DNA of 64,000 nt from JAMXLO01 sp963799415. Lineage in GTDB: Bacteria; Pseudomonadota; Alphaproteobacteria; Acetobacterales; Acetobacteraceae. Below are positions 37,697 to 46,689 of the stretch, one piece after another. The position numbers were made by a program, and so were the translations under genes. A model generated the notes under the pieces. The model searched no databases. It was not told where the DNA came from and saw only the letters and a list, made by a program, of their open reading frames with translations. Position 1 is the first letter of the stretch. Every line of letters begins with the position of its first letter. The stretch lies in NCBI GenBank assembly GCA_963799415.1, contig CAWCXI010000041.1:99401-163400 (forward strand), written 5' to 3'.

Positions 37697-39409
37697 TTAT
37701 CCGGCGCGGACCAGCCTGCCCGGGGTCGAGCCGGTGTACTGGCCGTGCTCGAACACCGGCGTGCCAGCGACGAGCGTCGCGATGTAGCCATCGACGCGCT
37801 GTACCAGCCGGCGGCCACCCGCGGGCAGGTCGTAGCGGATCTCAGGCACGTGCAGGCGCAGGCGCTCGAAGTCGATCACGTTGACGTCCGCTTTGAGCCC
37901 GGGAGCCAGCCGGCCGCGGTCGGCAAAGCCGAAGAAGTCCGCCGTCTCGCTGGTCTGCCGCTTGACGATCATCTCCAGCGGCAACCCGGGTCCGCGCTTC
38001 CGGTCGCGCGCCCAGTGCGCCAGCATCCAGCTCGGCAGCGATGCATCGCTGATCGAAGAGCAGTGCGCGCCGCCATCCGACAGCCCCAGCACCGTCTCCG
38101 GCGAGGTCAGCATCGTGCGGATGATGTCGTGGTTGTCCTCATTGTAGCCGACGATCGGGAAGAACAGGAATTTGTCCAGCCCGCCCGCCAGATAGTCGTA
38201 GGCCACCTCGGACGGCGTATGGTTGGAGCGCTTCGCCATCGCGGCGATGCTGCTGGACGCCTCGGGCTCGTAATCCGGTGGATCGCCCATGACGAACATG
38301 CGATCCCATCTTGTGGTGATCTGCATGCGGAACTGTGTAAGCCGTTGCACCAGCTCATCGGACGGTTCGTCGGCCAGGATCGCCGCGCGCACCGCCGGGT
38401 CCTGCAGCCGCGCCAGGCGCTCCGCAGCGGGAAGCTTCAGCAGCTCCTGATAGCTCGGCCTGATCGAGAACGGATTGAGCGCGGTATCCACACCCAGCAT
38501 GATGCCGACCGGACGCCCCGCGACCTGCGCGGTGACAAACGCACCCTGCGCGCGGGCGGTACGCACGCCCTCCATCAGGCGCTGCCAGCGCACGGGATCG
38601 GTCGGGCGATCGGTCAGCAGGAACCAGACCGGGCGGCCGGTCTCCTGGCCAAGCTTCGTCATCCAGGCCAGTTCCTCGCTCTCGATGTCGAAGTCGCTGT
38701 TCACGCCGAACGCGCCGTGCCGCAGGCCTTTCAGCGCCGAGCCAATGCCGAGCAGCTCCTGCACCTCGGAATAGCGGCCGGGCACCATCTCGCCGGTCGG
38801 CGTCTTGTGCGAGTTGGTGCGCGATGTGGTGAAGCCGAACGCGCCGGCCTCCAGTGCTTCGCGCGTCATGCTGCGCATCGCCTCGATGTCCTCGGCGGTG
38901 GCCTTCTCGCGGTTGATCGCGCGTTCGCCCATGACATAGACGCGCAGCGGATGGTGCGGCACCTGAGCCGCCACGTCGATCGCGCGCGGCATGCGCTCCA
39001 GCGCATCGAGATACTGCGGGAAGCTCTCCCAGTCCCATTTCAGGCCTTCGGACAGCGTGATGCCGGGGATCTCCTCTACCGCCTCCATCAGGCCGATCAG
39101 CGACGCATGATGCTCGCGGCGCACCGGAGCGAAGCCGACGCCGCAGTTGCCGAATAGAATGGTGGTGACGCCGTGCCACGACGACGGCGCCAGTTCCTTG
39201 TCCCAGGTCGCCTGACCGTCATAGTGCGTGTGCACATCGACCCAGCCGGGCGTCACAAGCATGCCATCCGCGTTGATGTCGCGCTTCGCAGGGCCGGCCT
39301 TGCCGCCAACCTCAGCGATGCGATCACCATCAATGGCTATGTCGCCTGTGAAGGCCTGTTTGCCGGTGCCATCGACGATGGTGCCGCCGCGGATGACGGT
39401 GTCGTGCAT
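37697..39409 (-). CDS. N-acyl-D-amino-acid deacylase/D-aminoacylase family amidohydrolase
   Basis: 570 residues. The metal motif HTHYDGQATWD (about residues 60-70) follows the beta-strand VTPGWVDV, GNCGVGFAPV is the conserved loop supplying a Cys, and the late GLSDGGAHCSSISD holds the catalytic Asp region. The C-terminal ADVNVIDFERL beta-sandwich is typical. These enzymes hydrolyse N-acyl groups of D-amino acids or related amides; several homologues are annotated only as amidohydrolase, so the substrate is uncertain. A single gene unit. Confidence 0.88.
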   Translation of the reverse strand: MHDTVIRGGTIVDGTGKQAFTGDIAIDGDRIAEVGGKAGPAKRDINADGMLVTPGWVDVHTHYDGQATWDKELAPSSWHGVTTILFGNCGVGFAPVRREHHASLIGLMEAVEEIPGITLSEGLKWDWESFPQYLDALERMPRAIDVAAQVPHHPLRVYVMGERAINREKATAEDIEAMRSMTREALEAGAFGFTTSRTNSHKTPTGEMVPGRYSEVQELLGIGSALKGLRHGAFGVNSDFDIESEELAWMTKLGQETGRPVWFLLTDRPTDPVRWQRLMEGVRTARAQGAFVTAQVAGRPVGIMLGVDTALNPFSIRPSYQELLKLPAAERLARLQDPAVRAAILADEPSDELVQRLTQFRMQITTRWDRMFVMGDPPDYEPEASSSIAAMAKRSNHTPSEVAYDYLAGGLDKFLFFPIVGYNEDNHDIIRTMLTSPETVLGLSDGGAHCSSISDASLPSWMLAHWARDRKRGPGLPLEMIVKRQTSETADFFGFADRGRLAPGLKADVNVIDFERLRLHVPEIRYDLPAGGRRLVQRVDGYIATLVAGTPVFEHGQYTGSTPGRLVRAG

Positions 39410-39480
39410 GGGGGCGCTCTCCTTGGGTTCTTGTTGCAGGCAGGAGAAACCCGCGAGGAGCGCTGGTCAAGCGCCTCATC

Positions 39481-40026
39481 ATAGGAAGAGAGAGTAACAC
39501 GGATTGCGTCGACTAAGGCACACGGATTACTCGGAAGGGGTTTACAGAACGCGGCGCTTGATGCCGTCGGTCAGTGAGACAGTGTTGAAGTTGATCAACA
39601 GGCCCACGCGGCAGTCAGTCAGGCGAAGATAGGTCAGCAGTTGCGCCTCGTGCAGCGGCAGGATGCGTTCGACGGATTTCAGCTCGAGCAGGACTGCGGA
39701 ACAGACGATGATGTCAGCGACGTAGCCGCCATCCAGAGTCACAGTGGCATACCGAACGGGCAGACGGACCTGTCGATCGAACGGTATCGCGTCGTGCCAC
39801 AGCTCATGACACAGGCATGCCTCATAGATCGATTCGAGCAGGCCCGGACCAAGGATTCGGTGCACGCGCATTGCGGCGCCGATGATCTGATACGTGATGT
39901 CACCACCATGTACGAGGCCGGGCTTCATAATATTCAGCGTGCGCCCAACAGCTTTGCCCAGGCGTTAACGCGAATCAGTGTAATCCGTGTGCCTTCATCC
40001 GTGGCAATCCGTGTTATTCTTCCTAT
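39481..40026. mobile_element. Inverted-repeat cassette carrying a GxxExxY gene
   Basis: A ~50-base left arm (39481-39530, ATAGGAAG...AACACGGATTGC...GGCACACGGATTAC) recurs inverted at 39980-40026 with only small gaps, enclosing just the GxxExxY gene. The arms are built from the motif CACGGATT. No transposase is encoded and I see no clear target-site duplication. It is inferred to be a miniature mobile cassette. Confidence 0.65.
39542..39928 (-). CDS. GxxExxY family protein
   Basis: 128 residues. The name-giving motif is seen as GPGLLESIYE near residues 27-36, after IIGAAMRVHRIL; the later VLLELKSVERI is the second conserved segment, resembling the E-x-K core of restriction-like nucleases. Function is unknown; a nuclease fold has been suggested from sequence. 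It is flanked closely by inverted repeats on both sides and separated from both neighbours, suggesting independent mobility. Confidence 0.9.
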   Translation of the reverse strand: MKPGLVHGGDITYQIIGAAMRVHRILGPGLLESIYEACLCHELWHDAIPFDRQVRLPVRYATVTLDGGYVADIIVCSAVLLELKSVERILPLHEAQLLTYLRLTDCRVGLLINFNTVSLTDGIKRRVL

Positions 40027-40102
40027 CAGCCAGCCCCTCCGGCAAGATTGAGGTTCGAGGGCAGGGCGCGCACAATGCCACGGTTCAGTTCCGAGGCCCG
40101 TC

Positions 40103-41302
40103 ATGTCCGCAATCCACCTCCGCCACGGCGTCTTCCTGCCGCCGTTCCATCCGATGGACGAGAACCCTGCCGCCTGCATGGACCGCGACCTCGAGCTGAT
40201 GCAGTGGCTCGATCGCCTCGGCTTTCACGAGGCGTGGATCGGCGAGCATCATTCCGCCGGGTGGGAAACCATCAGCTCGCCCGAGCTGTTCATAGCGGTC
40301 GCCGCCGAGCGCACGCGCTCGATCCGCTTCGGCACCGGCGTGATCTCGCTGCCGTACCATAATCCGCTGATGACAGCGAACCGCATCATCCAGCTCGACC
40401 ACCACACGCGTGGCCGCGTCATGTTCGGCGCCGGCCCCGGCCTGCTCGCATCGGATGCGCTTATGCTGGGGATCGATCCCAACACCCAGCGGGACCGCAT
40501 GGCCGAGGCGCTGGACGTGATCCTGCGCTTCTTCAGGGGCGAGATCGTCACCGAGAAAACCGACTGGTACACCTTCGTCAACGCGCGCGCGCATCTGCGT
40601 CCGTATACACGCCCGTATCCCGAGGTCGCGGTGGTCAGCGCGGTCACGCCATCCGGCGGGCGCCTGGCGGGCAAGTACAACCTCAGCATGATCTGCGTCG
40701 CCGCCACCAACCCGTTCGGCTACGACGCACTCGCCGCCAACTGGCAGATCGCCAATGACCTCGCCGCCGAGCAGGGACGCATGATGGACCCGTCCCGGCT
40801 GCGCCTGGTCGGGCCGATGCACATAGCTGAAACCCGGAAAAAGGCATTCGAGAACTGCCGTTTCGGCTTCGAGCGCTATCTCGGCTATCTCAACAACAAT
40901 CAGCAGCGCTTCATCGTGCCGCCGGGGCAGGACCCGGCCGAGTGGTTCGTCGAGAACAAGTTCGGCGTGATCGGCACGCCGGACGACGCGATCGCATTGA
41001 TCGAACGACTCCAGTCGAAGCAGGGCGAGTTCGGCGTGTTCCTGCACCAGGCGCACAACTGGGCGGACTGGGAGGAGACCAAGCGCTCCTACGAGCTGTA
41101 TGCGCGCTACGTCATGCCGCATTTCTCGGGCGACAACATTCCACGCGTCGAGTTATTCGACTGGTGCACCGAGCATCGCGACGAGCTGACCGAGAAGCGC
41201 TCGGCTGCGGCGCGTGCGATGTTCGACAAGCACGAGGCTGAGCAGCGCACGCGTGAGGCGGGGACGATGGTGCGGCCGAAGGCGGGACGCGAGGCGTGGT
41301 GA
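40103..41302 (+). CDS. LLM-class flavin-dependent monooxygenase
   Basis: 399-residue bacterial luciferase-like TIM-barrel protein that uses reduced FMN and O2. Characteristic segments are AWIGEHHSAGWE (residues 45-56), RIRFGTGV-like SIRFGTGVISLPYHNPLMTA, and GRVMFGAGPG. Overall sequence resembles the limonene monooxygenase/alkanal monooxygenase alpha group, but the substrate cannot be fixed. It is followed after one base by a universal stress protein gene, probably in one transcript. Confidence 0.9.
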   Translation: MSAIHLRHGVFLPPFHPMDENPAACMDRDLELMQWLDRLGFHEAWIGEHHSAGWETISSPELFIAVAAERTRSIRFGTGVISLPYHNPLMTANRIIQLDHHTRGRVMFGAGPGLLASDALMLGIDPNTQRDRMAEALDVILRFFRGEIVTEKTDWYTFVNARAHLRPYTRPYPEVAVVSAVTPSGGRLAGKYNLSMICVAATNPFGYDALAANWQIANDLAAEQGRMMDPSRLRLVGPMHIAETRKKAFENCRFGFERYLGYLNNNQQRFIVPPGQDPAEWFVENKFGVIGTPDDAIALIERLQSKQGEFGVFLHQAHNWADWEETKRSYELYARYVMPHFSGDNIPRVELFDWCTEHRDELTEKRSAAARAMFDKHEAEQRTREAGTMVRPKAGREAW

Positions 41303-41303
41303 C

Positions 41304-42116
41304 ATGTCCGCTGTCATCCTCGCGGTCCTCGATCATCCGGACGCGACGGGTACGCTGCTGGACGCCGCGCGACGGCTCGCCGAACTGTGCGATGCGACGC
41401 GGATCAATGCCCTGCTGGTTCGAACGCCACCCGAGGCGATGGTGTCGCCAAGCGAAGAGGTGCTGACTGCGCAACGTGAAGCGAGATTGCGCGACGAGGA
41501 GGCAAGCCGCGCGACCGGTGTGCGGGAGGTGTTCGACAGCTGGGCAACGAACCTGCCTGCCAGCATCGTCACCGACTGGACCGACACCGACGGCATCGCG
41601 GAGCTGCTGGTCGAGGAACGCGGACGCCGCGCCGATTACCTGGTCATCGAACAGCCGGTGCGACACGACTACGGCTCGAGCTGGCATGCGCTGCGTGCCG
41701 CACTGTTCGCCACGGACCGGCCGGTGCTGGTGGTGCCGCCGCAGTCATCCGCCACGTTCGGTCGCCGCGTCGCCATCGCCTGGCGCGACGACGAACCGGC
41801 GACCAAGGCGGTGTTGTCAGCGCTGCGCTGTTTGACCCAGGCAGAGAGCGTGTTCGTGCTCGCCGGCATGCGAGGCGGTGTCACACCACAAGTACCGGCG
41901 ATCCTGGCGGAGCACGGCATCACCGCGCAGCTACATGCGCTGCCGATCGGTTCCGGCGTATTCGGCGCGATGCTGCTCGACAAGGCGCACGAACTCGGCG
42001 CCGATCTGCTGGTGATGGGTGCCTATCAGCACTCGCCGCTGCGCGAATGGCTGCTCGGTGGCGTCACGCGGCACATGCTGGCTAATGCCGATCTGCCGTT
42101 GCTGTTACGGCACTGA
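41304..42116 (+). CDS. Universal stress protein (UspA family, tandem-domain length)
   Basis: 270 residues. The C-terminal Usp domain is clear: ATP-binding-type GAYQHSPLREWLLGGVTRHML near residues 235-255 and the entry strand RRVAIAWRDDEPATKAV. The N-terminal half has the same fold but is divergent (VILAVLDHPDATGTLL). Role is cytoplasmic stress response in general terms. Stop codon lies 3 bases from the convergent PhnC-like gene stop. Confidence 0.86.
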   Translation: MSAVILAVLDHPDATGTLLDAARRLAELCDATRINALLVRTPPEAMVSPSEEVLTAQREARLRDEEASRATGVREVFDSWATNLPASIVTDWTDTDGIAELLVEERGRRADYLVIEQPVRHDYGSSWHALRAALFATDRPVLVVPPQSSATFGRRVAIAWRDDEPATKAVLSALRCLTQAESVFVLAGMRGGVTPQVPAILAEHGITAQLHALPIGSGVFGAMLLDKAHELGADLLVMGAYQHSPLREWLLGGVTRHMLANADLPLLLRH

Positions 42117-42119
42117 CCG

Positions 42120-42896
42120 TCACGCGTGAACCAGCGGCGCGTGGTCGGCGTGGAATTCGTCTTCGGTCACGCCATAAATGTCGAACACCTTGTCAGAGGT
42201 GAGCTGCGCCGGCGTGCCATCGAAAACGATGCGTCCCGACTGCATGGCGATCACACGGTTGCACCAGGCGCGAGCGGCATCCAGATGATGCAGGCACACC
42301 AATACCGTCAGTCCGTCCTGCCGGTTCACCGTGCGCAGCGCATCCATCACCACCCGTGCATTATGCGGATCGAGGCTGGCAATCGGTTCATCTGCGAGCA
42401 GCAGCGCAGGCTCCTGCAACAGGGCGCGGCAGATCGCGACACGCTGCTGCTGGCCGCCCGACAGCGTGCCCGCGCGCTGCAATGCCACCTCGGCGAGGCC
42501 GAAGCGCTCCAGCAACATGACCGCCATCGCCCGCTCCTCCGCTGAGAACAGGCCGAGCAGGCTCGACAGCGCAGCGCGATGCGACAGCCGACCGATGAGC
42601 ACGTTGGTAAGAACGTCGAGCCGCGGCACCAGGTGGAACTGCTGAAAGATCATCGCCGCCCGTGCACGCCACGCACGCAGAGCCTTGCCGGTGAGTGCGG
42701 TGACGTCGGCGTCGCCGAAATGCATGGTGCCGGCTGAAGGTTCGGTCAGCCGGTTGATCATGCGCAGCAATGTCGATTTGCCGGCACCCGAGCGGCCGAT
42801 GATGCCGAGCATCTGGCCGGCCGGCACGTCGAGATCGATGGCGTCAACCGCGACCACGCTGCCGAACCTGCGTGTCAGGCCACGGAGGCGGAGCAT
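42120..42896 (-). CDS. PhnC-like ABC transporter ATP-binding protein
   Basis: 258 residues. Walker A GRSGAGKSTLLRMINRL, signature LSGGQQQRVAICRALLQ and Walker B LLLADEPIASLDP are present, with the FQQFHLVPRLDVLTNVL Q-loop region typical of phosphonate/phosphite (PhnC) importers. No phnD binding protein or phnE permease is adjacent, so it is an orphan in this window. ATG 42896 is chosen; upstream in-frame starts to 42929 exist. It sits downstream of yejF on the same strand with a 40-base gap. Confidence 0.87.
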   Translation of the reverse strand: MLRLRGLTRRFGSVVAVDAIDLDVPAGQMLGIIGRSGAGKSTLLRMINRLTEPSAGTMHFGDADVTALTGKALRAWRARAAMIFQQFHLVPRLDVLTNVLIGRLSHRAALSSLLGLFSAEERAMAVMLLERFGLAEVALQRAGTLSGGQQQRVAICRALLQEPALLLADEPIASLDPHNARVVMDALRTVNRQDGLTVLVCLHHLDAARAWCNRVIAMQSGRIVFDGTPAQLTSDKVFDIYGVTEDEFHADHAPLVHA

Positions 42897-42936
42897 GTCC
42901 GTCACAACCCGAAAGCCTCTCCCGCGCAAGTCACGA

Positions 42937-44547
42937 CTACTCCACCGTGTCGATCAGGGCGGGACTGACCTCCAGCTTGAATGCCGCGGCCATCAGTGCC
43001 CGCGTATAGTCCTCGCGTGGATTGGCGAACACGACATCGGCGTCGCCCTCCTCCACCACGCGGCCATGACGAAGCACGACCAGACGATGGGCAAGGGCGC
43101 GCACTACCTTCAGGTCATGGCTGATGAACAGATAGGCCAGACCATGCACCTGCTGCAGGCGACGCAGCAGATCGACGATCTGCGCCTGAACCGACATGTC
43201 CAGCGCGCTGGTTGGCTCGTCGAGCACGACGAAGCGCGGCTTCAGCACCATCGCGCGTGCGATGGCGATGCGCTGCCGCTGACCGCCACTGAATTCGTGC
43301 GGATAGCGATGCACGGTATCCGCCGGCAGTCCGACCTCCTCCAGTTCCGCGGCGACCCGATCGTCGCGTTCGGCGCGACTGAGGCTGGGTTCGTGCACGC
43401 GAAGCCCTTCGGCAACGACCTCTCCGACCGGCATACGCGGCGAGAGACTGCCAAACGGATCCTGGAACACGATCTGCATGCTGGAACGCAGGTCGCACAT
43501 TCCGCGCCGTTTGAGCATCGCGATGTCGGAGCCGTCGAACTCGATTCGTCCGGTGGCCCGCTCCAGACGCAGCGCCGCGAGCGCCATCGTGGTCTTGCCT
43601 GAGCCTGACTCGCCGACCAGCCCCAGCGTCTCGCCTTCCCGCACCGCAAGCGATACGCCGTCCACCGCACGCACATATCCAACGGTCCGACGCAGCACGC
43701 CGCGGCGGATCGGGAAGTGCACCTTCACGTCCTCTGCCTTCAGCAGGAGCTGCGCATGGTTCGACAGCGGCGCCGGGCGACCTTGGGGCACCGCGGCGAG
43801 CAGCATGCAGGTATAGGGGTGGTAGGGTGCCTCGAACACATCGGCGACGCGGCCGGCCTCGACTACCTCGCCGTCCTTCATCACGCATACCCGATCAGCA
43901 TAGCGGCGCACGATCTGCAGATCATGCGTAATCAGCAGCAGCGCCATCCGGCGCTCGGTACGCAGCCGCGTCAGCAACTTCAGAATCTGTGCCTGAATGG
44001 TGACGTCCAACGCGGTGGTCGGTTCGTCGGCGATCAGCAGCGCCGGATTGTTGGCAAGTGCCATCGCGATCATGACGCGCTGCCGCTGGCCGCCCGAGAG
44101 CTGGTGCGGGAACGCCTCCAGCCGGTGCCCGGCATCGGCAAAGCCAGCCTGGCCGAGCACGTCGATCACACGTTCGCGCAGGCTGTGAGCCGGCATACGG
44201 CGATGCAGCGTCATCGCCTCGGCGACCTGGCGGCCGATCCGATGCAGCGGGTTGAGGCTGTTCATCGGCTCCTGAAACACCATGCCGGCCAGCACGCCGC
44301 GTGCGCGATGCAGTGTATCGGCATCGGCACCGATCATCTGCTCTTCGTTCAGCAGGATGCTGCCGCTGGGATTGCTGCCACCTGACGGCAGCAGTTGCAG
44401 CAGCGACAGCGCTGTGACGGATTTGCCGGAGCCGGACTCGCCGACCAGCGCCAGCGTCTCGCCGCGCTCGAGCGTGAACGACACGCCGTTGACCACGCGT
44501 TTAGTGCCGAAGGCGACGGACAGGTTCTGCACCTCGACAAGGCTCAT
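42937..44547 (-). CDS. yejF: Peptide ABC transporter, duplicated ATP-binding subunit YejF
   Basis: 536 residues containing two complete ATPase domains: Walker A GESGSGKSVTALSLLQLL in the first and GESGSGKTTMALAALRL in the second. Signatures LSGGQRQRVMIAMALANN and FSGGQRQRIAIARAMVL follow, each with DEPTTALD/DEPTSALD. This fused form is standard for YejF and GsiA-type peptide importers. Its ATG overlaps the yejE stop (ATGA). It energises uptake by YejA-YejB-YejE. Confidence 0.93.
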   Translation of the reverse strand: MSLVEVQNLSVAFGTKRVVNGVSFTLERGETLALVGESGSGKSVTALSLLQLLPSGGSNPSGSILLNEEQMIGADADTLHRARGVLAGMVFQEPMNSLNPLHRIGRQVAEAMTLHRRMPAHSLRERVIDVLGQAGFADAGHRLEAFPHQLSGGQRQRVMIAMALANNPALLIADEPTTALDVTIQAQILKLLTRLRTERRMALLLITHDLQIVRRYADRVCVMKDGEVVEAGRVADVFEAPYHPYTCMLLAAVPQGRPAPLSNHAQLLLKAEDVKVHFPIRRGVLRRTVGYVRAVDGVSLAVREGETLGLVGESGSGKTTMALAALRLERATGRIEFDGSDIAMLKRRGMCDLRSSMQIVFQDPFGSLSPRMPVGEVVAEGLRVHEPSLSRAERDDRVAAELEEVGLPADTVHRYPHEFSGGQRQRIAIARAMVLKPRFVVLDEPTSALDMSVQAQIVDLLRRLQQVHGLAYLFISHDLKVVRALAHRLVVLRHGRVVEEGDADVVFANPREDYTRALMAAAFKLEVSPALIDTVE

Positions 44548-45572
44548 ATCGGCAACCGCCGCGGATCGAACGAGTCGCGCACCGCCTCTCCGACAAAGAT
44601 CAGCAATGTCAGCACCCCGCCTAGCACGAAGAACGCGGTGAAACCTAGCCACGGCGCCTGCAGGTTGTTCTTGCCCTGTGCCACCAGTTCGCCCAGCGAT
44701 GGTGATCCCGGCGGCAGGCCGAATCCAAGGAAGTCCAGGCTCGCCAGGATGGTCACTGATCCGGACATGGTGAATGGCAGGAAGGTCAGCGTCGCCACCA
44801 TCGCATTGGGCAGGATGTGCCGCCACATCACCGCGATGTCGGAGACGCCGAGAGCCTTGGCCGCGCGCACATAGTCGAGGTTGCGGCCGCGCAGGAATTC
44901 GGCGCGCACCACGCCGGTGAGATTCATCCAGGAGAACAGCAGCAGGAAGATCAGCAGCACCCAGAAATCCGGCGTGATGATGCTGCCCAGGATAATCAGC
45001 AGATAGAGCTGCGGCATGCCATTCCAGATCTCGATGAAGCGCTGGAACAGCAGATCGATCGCGCCGCCATAAAAGCCTTGCACGGCACCGGCCGCGATGC
45101 CGATGGCTGAGGACACAATGGTGAGACTGAAGCCGAACAGCACCGAGAGGCGAAAGCCGTAGATCACGCGCGCCAGCACGTCGCGCGCCTGGTCGTCGGT
45201 GCCAAGCGGATTACGCATGGTTGGTGGTGACGGCGCGGGCGTCGGCAGATTCTTCACGATGGTGGCGTAGTTGTATGGCACGGGAGGCCAGATCATCCAG
45301 CCATGGGCGTCGATCAACTGCTGGAGGTCGGGGTCCGTATAGTCAGCTTCCGTGGGCATGAACTCCGGACCAAACGTGTCCTCGCTGTAGTCCTTCAAAA
45401 CAGGGTAATAAAATTGCCCGTTAAAGCTGATCAGCAGTGGCCGGTCGTTGGCGATGAACTCGGCAAACATGCTGGTGCCGAACAGCACCAGGAATGCCCA
45501 GAACGAGACAGAACCGCGCCGGTGCTGGCGAAAGATCGCGAGCCGGCGGCGGGTGATCGGTGAGAGCGTCAT
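44544..45572 (-). CDS. yejE: Peptide ABC transporter permease YejE
   Basis: 342 residues. It has the YejE-specific long periplasmic region after TM1 (FIANDRPLLISFNGQFYYPV, YNYATIVKNLP) and the EAA loop region RAAKALGVSDIAVMWRHILP facing the ATPase. ATG 45572 overlaps the yejB stop; an open frame upstream to 46244 is a shadow of yejB. It forms the membrane channel with YejB. Confidence 0.92.
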   Translation of the reverse strand: MTLSPITRRRLAIFRQHRRGSVSFWAFLVLFGTSMFAEFIANDRPLLISFNGQFYYPVLKDYSEDTFGPEFMPTEADYTDPDLQQLIDAHGWMIWPPVPYNYATIVKNLPTPAPSPPTMRNPLGTDDQARDVLARVIYGFRLSVLFGFSLTIVSSAIGIAAGAVQGFYGGAIDLLFQRFIEIWNGMPQLYLLIILGSIITPDFWVLLIFLLLFSWMNLTGVVRAEFLRGRNLDYVRAAKALGVSDIAVMWRHILPNAMVATLTFLPFTMSGSVTILASLDFLGFGLPPGSPSLGELVAQGKNNLQAPWLGFTAFFVLGGVLTLLIFVGEAVRDSFDPRRLPI

Positions 45573-46636
45573 CGCCTCGCCTCGAAGTCGATGCGCGGAT
45601 CGACGATCGTGTACAGCGTGTCGCCGACGATCTGCATCAGCAGACCGAGCAGCGTGAAGATGTAGAGCGTACCGAACATGACCGGATAGTCGCGCTGGAT
45701 CGCCGACTGGAACCCAAGTAGGCCCAATCCGTCCAGCGAGAACACGATCTCGACCAGCAACGCCGAGGTGAACAGGATGCTGATGAAGGCCTGCGGGAAG
45801 CCGGCGACGATCAGCAGCATGGCATTGCGGAACACGTGACCGTACAACACACGCTGCTCGCTGGCGCCCTTGGCGCGCGCCGTCACCGTGTACTGCTTGC
45901 GGATCTCCTCGAGGAAGCAGTTCTTGGTCAGCATCGTCAGGCTGGCGAAGCCGCTCGCCACGACGGCGGTCGTGGGCAGCACCATGTGCCAGCCGTAGTC
46001 TGCGAGGCGCGCAGGAAGGCTCCAGTCCGCGGAGCCTTCGCTGGCGAGGCCGCGCAAGGGAAACCAATGCCAATAGCTGCCGCCGGCGAACAGCACGACA
46101 AGCAGGATGGCGAACAGGAAGCTTGGCACGGCGTAGCCGACTAACACGACGGCACTGCTCACGATGTCGAAGCGGCTGCCGTCGCGCACCGCCTTGGCGA
46201 TGCCGAGTGGAATGGAGATGAAATAGACCAGCAGCGTCGACCACAGACCGAGTGAGATCGAAACCGGCATCTTCTGGAGGATGAGATGCACAACGGTCTG
46301 GTCGCGGAAGAAGCTGCGACCGAAGTCGAAGCGCAGGTAGCCGTTGAGCATGTCGAGAAATCGTGTCAGTGGCGGCTTGTCGAAGCCGAACATCTTCTTG
46401 ATGTCGGCAACGATGTGCGGATCAAGTCCGCGCGCGCCGCGATACGAGCTGGAGCCGCCGAATTCCGATGTGGCGGAGCCGAGACGGGACGACAGATCGC
46501 CCTTGCCCCGCAGCTCCGCGATCATCTGCTCGACGGGTCCACCGGGCGCGAACTGCACCACCGCGAAGTTGATGGCGATGATGCCGAACAGAGTGGGGAT
46601 CACCAGCAGCAAGCGGCGGAGCAGATAGCCGGCCAT
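45569..46636 (-). CDS. yejB: Peptide ABC transporter permease YejB
   Basis: 355 residues, starting MAGYLLRRLLLVIPTLFGII, the standard DppB/YejB N-terminal span. The insert around LRGKGDLSSRLGSATSEFG is typical of YejB, and the EAA-type loop is in TVTARAKGASEQRVLYGHVF. Coupled by a 4-base overlap to yejE. A palindromic repeat separates it from yejA. Confidence 0.93.
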   Translation of the reverse strand: MAGYLLRRLLLVIPTLFGIIAINFAVVQFAPGGPVEQMIAELRGKGDLSSRLGSATSEFGGSSSYRGARGLDPHIVADIKKMFGFDKPPLTRFLDMLNGYLRFDFGRSFFRDQTVVHLILQKMPVSISLGLWSTLLVYFISIPLGIAKAVRDGSRFDIVSSAVVLVGYAVPSFLFAILLVVLFAGGSYWHWFPLRGLASEGSADWSLPARLADYGWHMVLPTTAVVASGFASLTMLTKNCFLEEIRKQYTVTARAKGASEQRVLYGHVFRNAMLLIVAGFPQAFISILFTSALLVEIVFSLDGLGLLGFQSAIQRDYPVMFGTLYIFTLLGLLMQIVGDTLYTIVDPRIDFEARR

Positions 46637-46648
46637 TCAGGTTGGGCC

Positions 46649-46687
46649 ACTCCCCCACCCCTTACGGGAGGAGGTTGGGGGGAGGGG
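46649..46687. repeat. G/C-rich palindromic repeat, copy 5
   Basis: CTCCCCCACCCC and GGTTGGGGGGAGGGG arms around TTACGGGAGG, in the 53-base gap between yejA and yejB. In the transcript its hairpin could reduce expression of the permease genes relative to the binding protein. Confidence 0.7.
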
Positions 46688-46689
46688 CC

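Noticed and set aside
44544..46244. Extended 566-codon yejE
   Set aside because: The upstream part lies entirely within yejB in another frame; the conserved start is ATG 45572.
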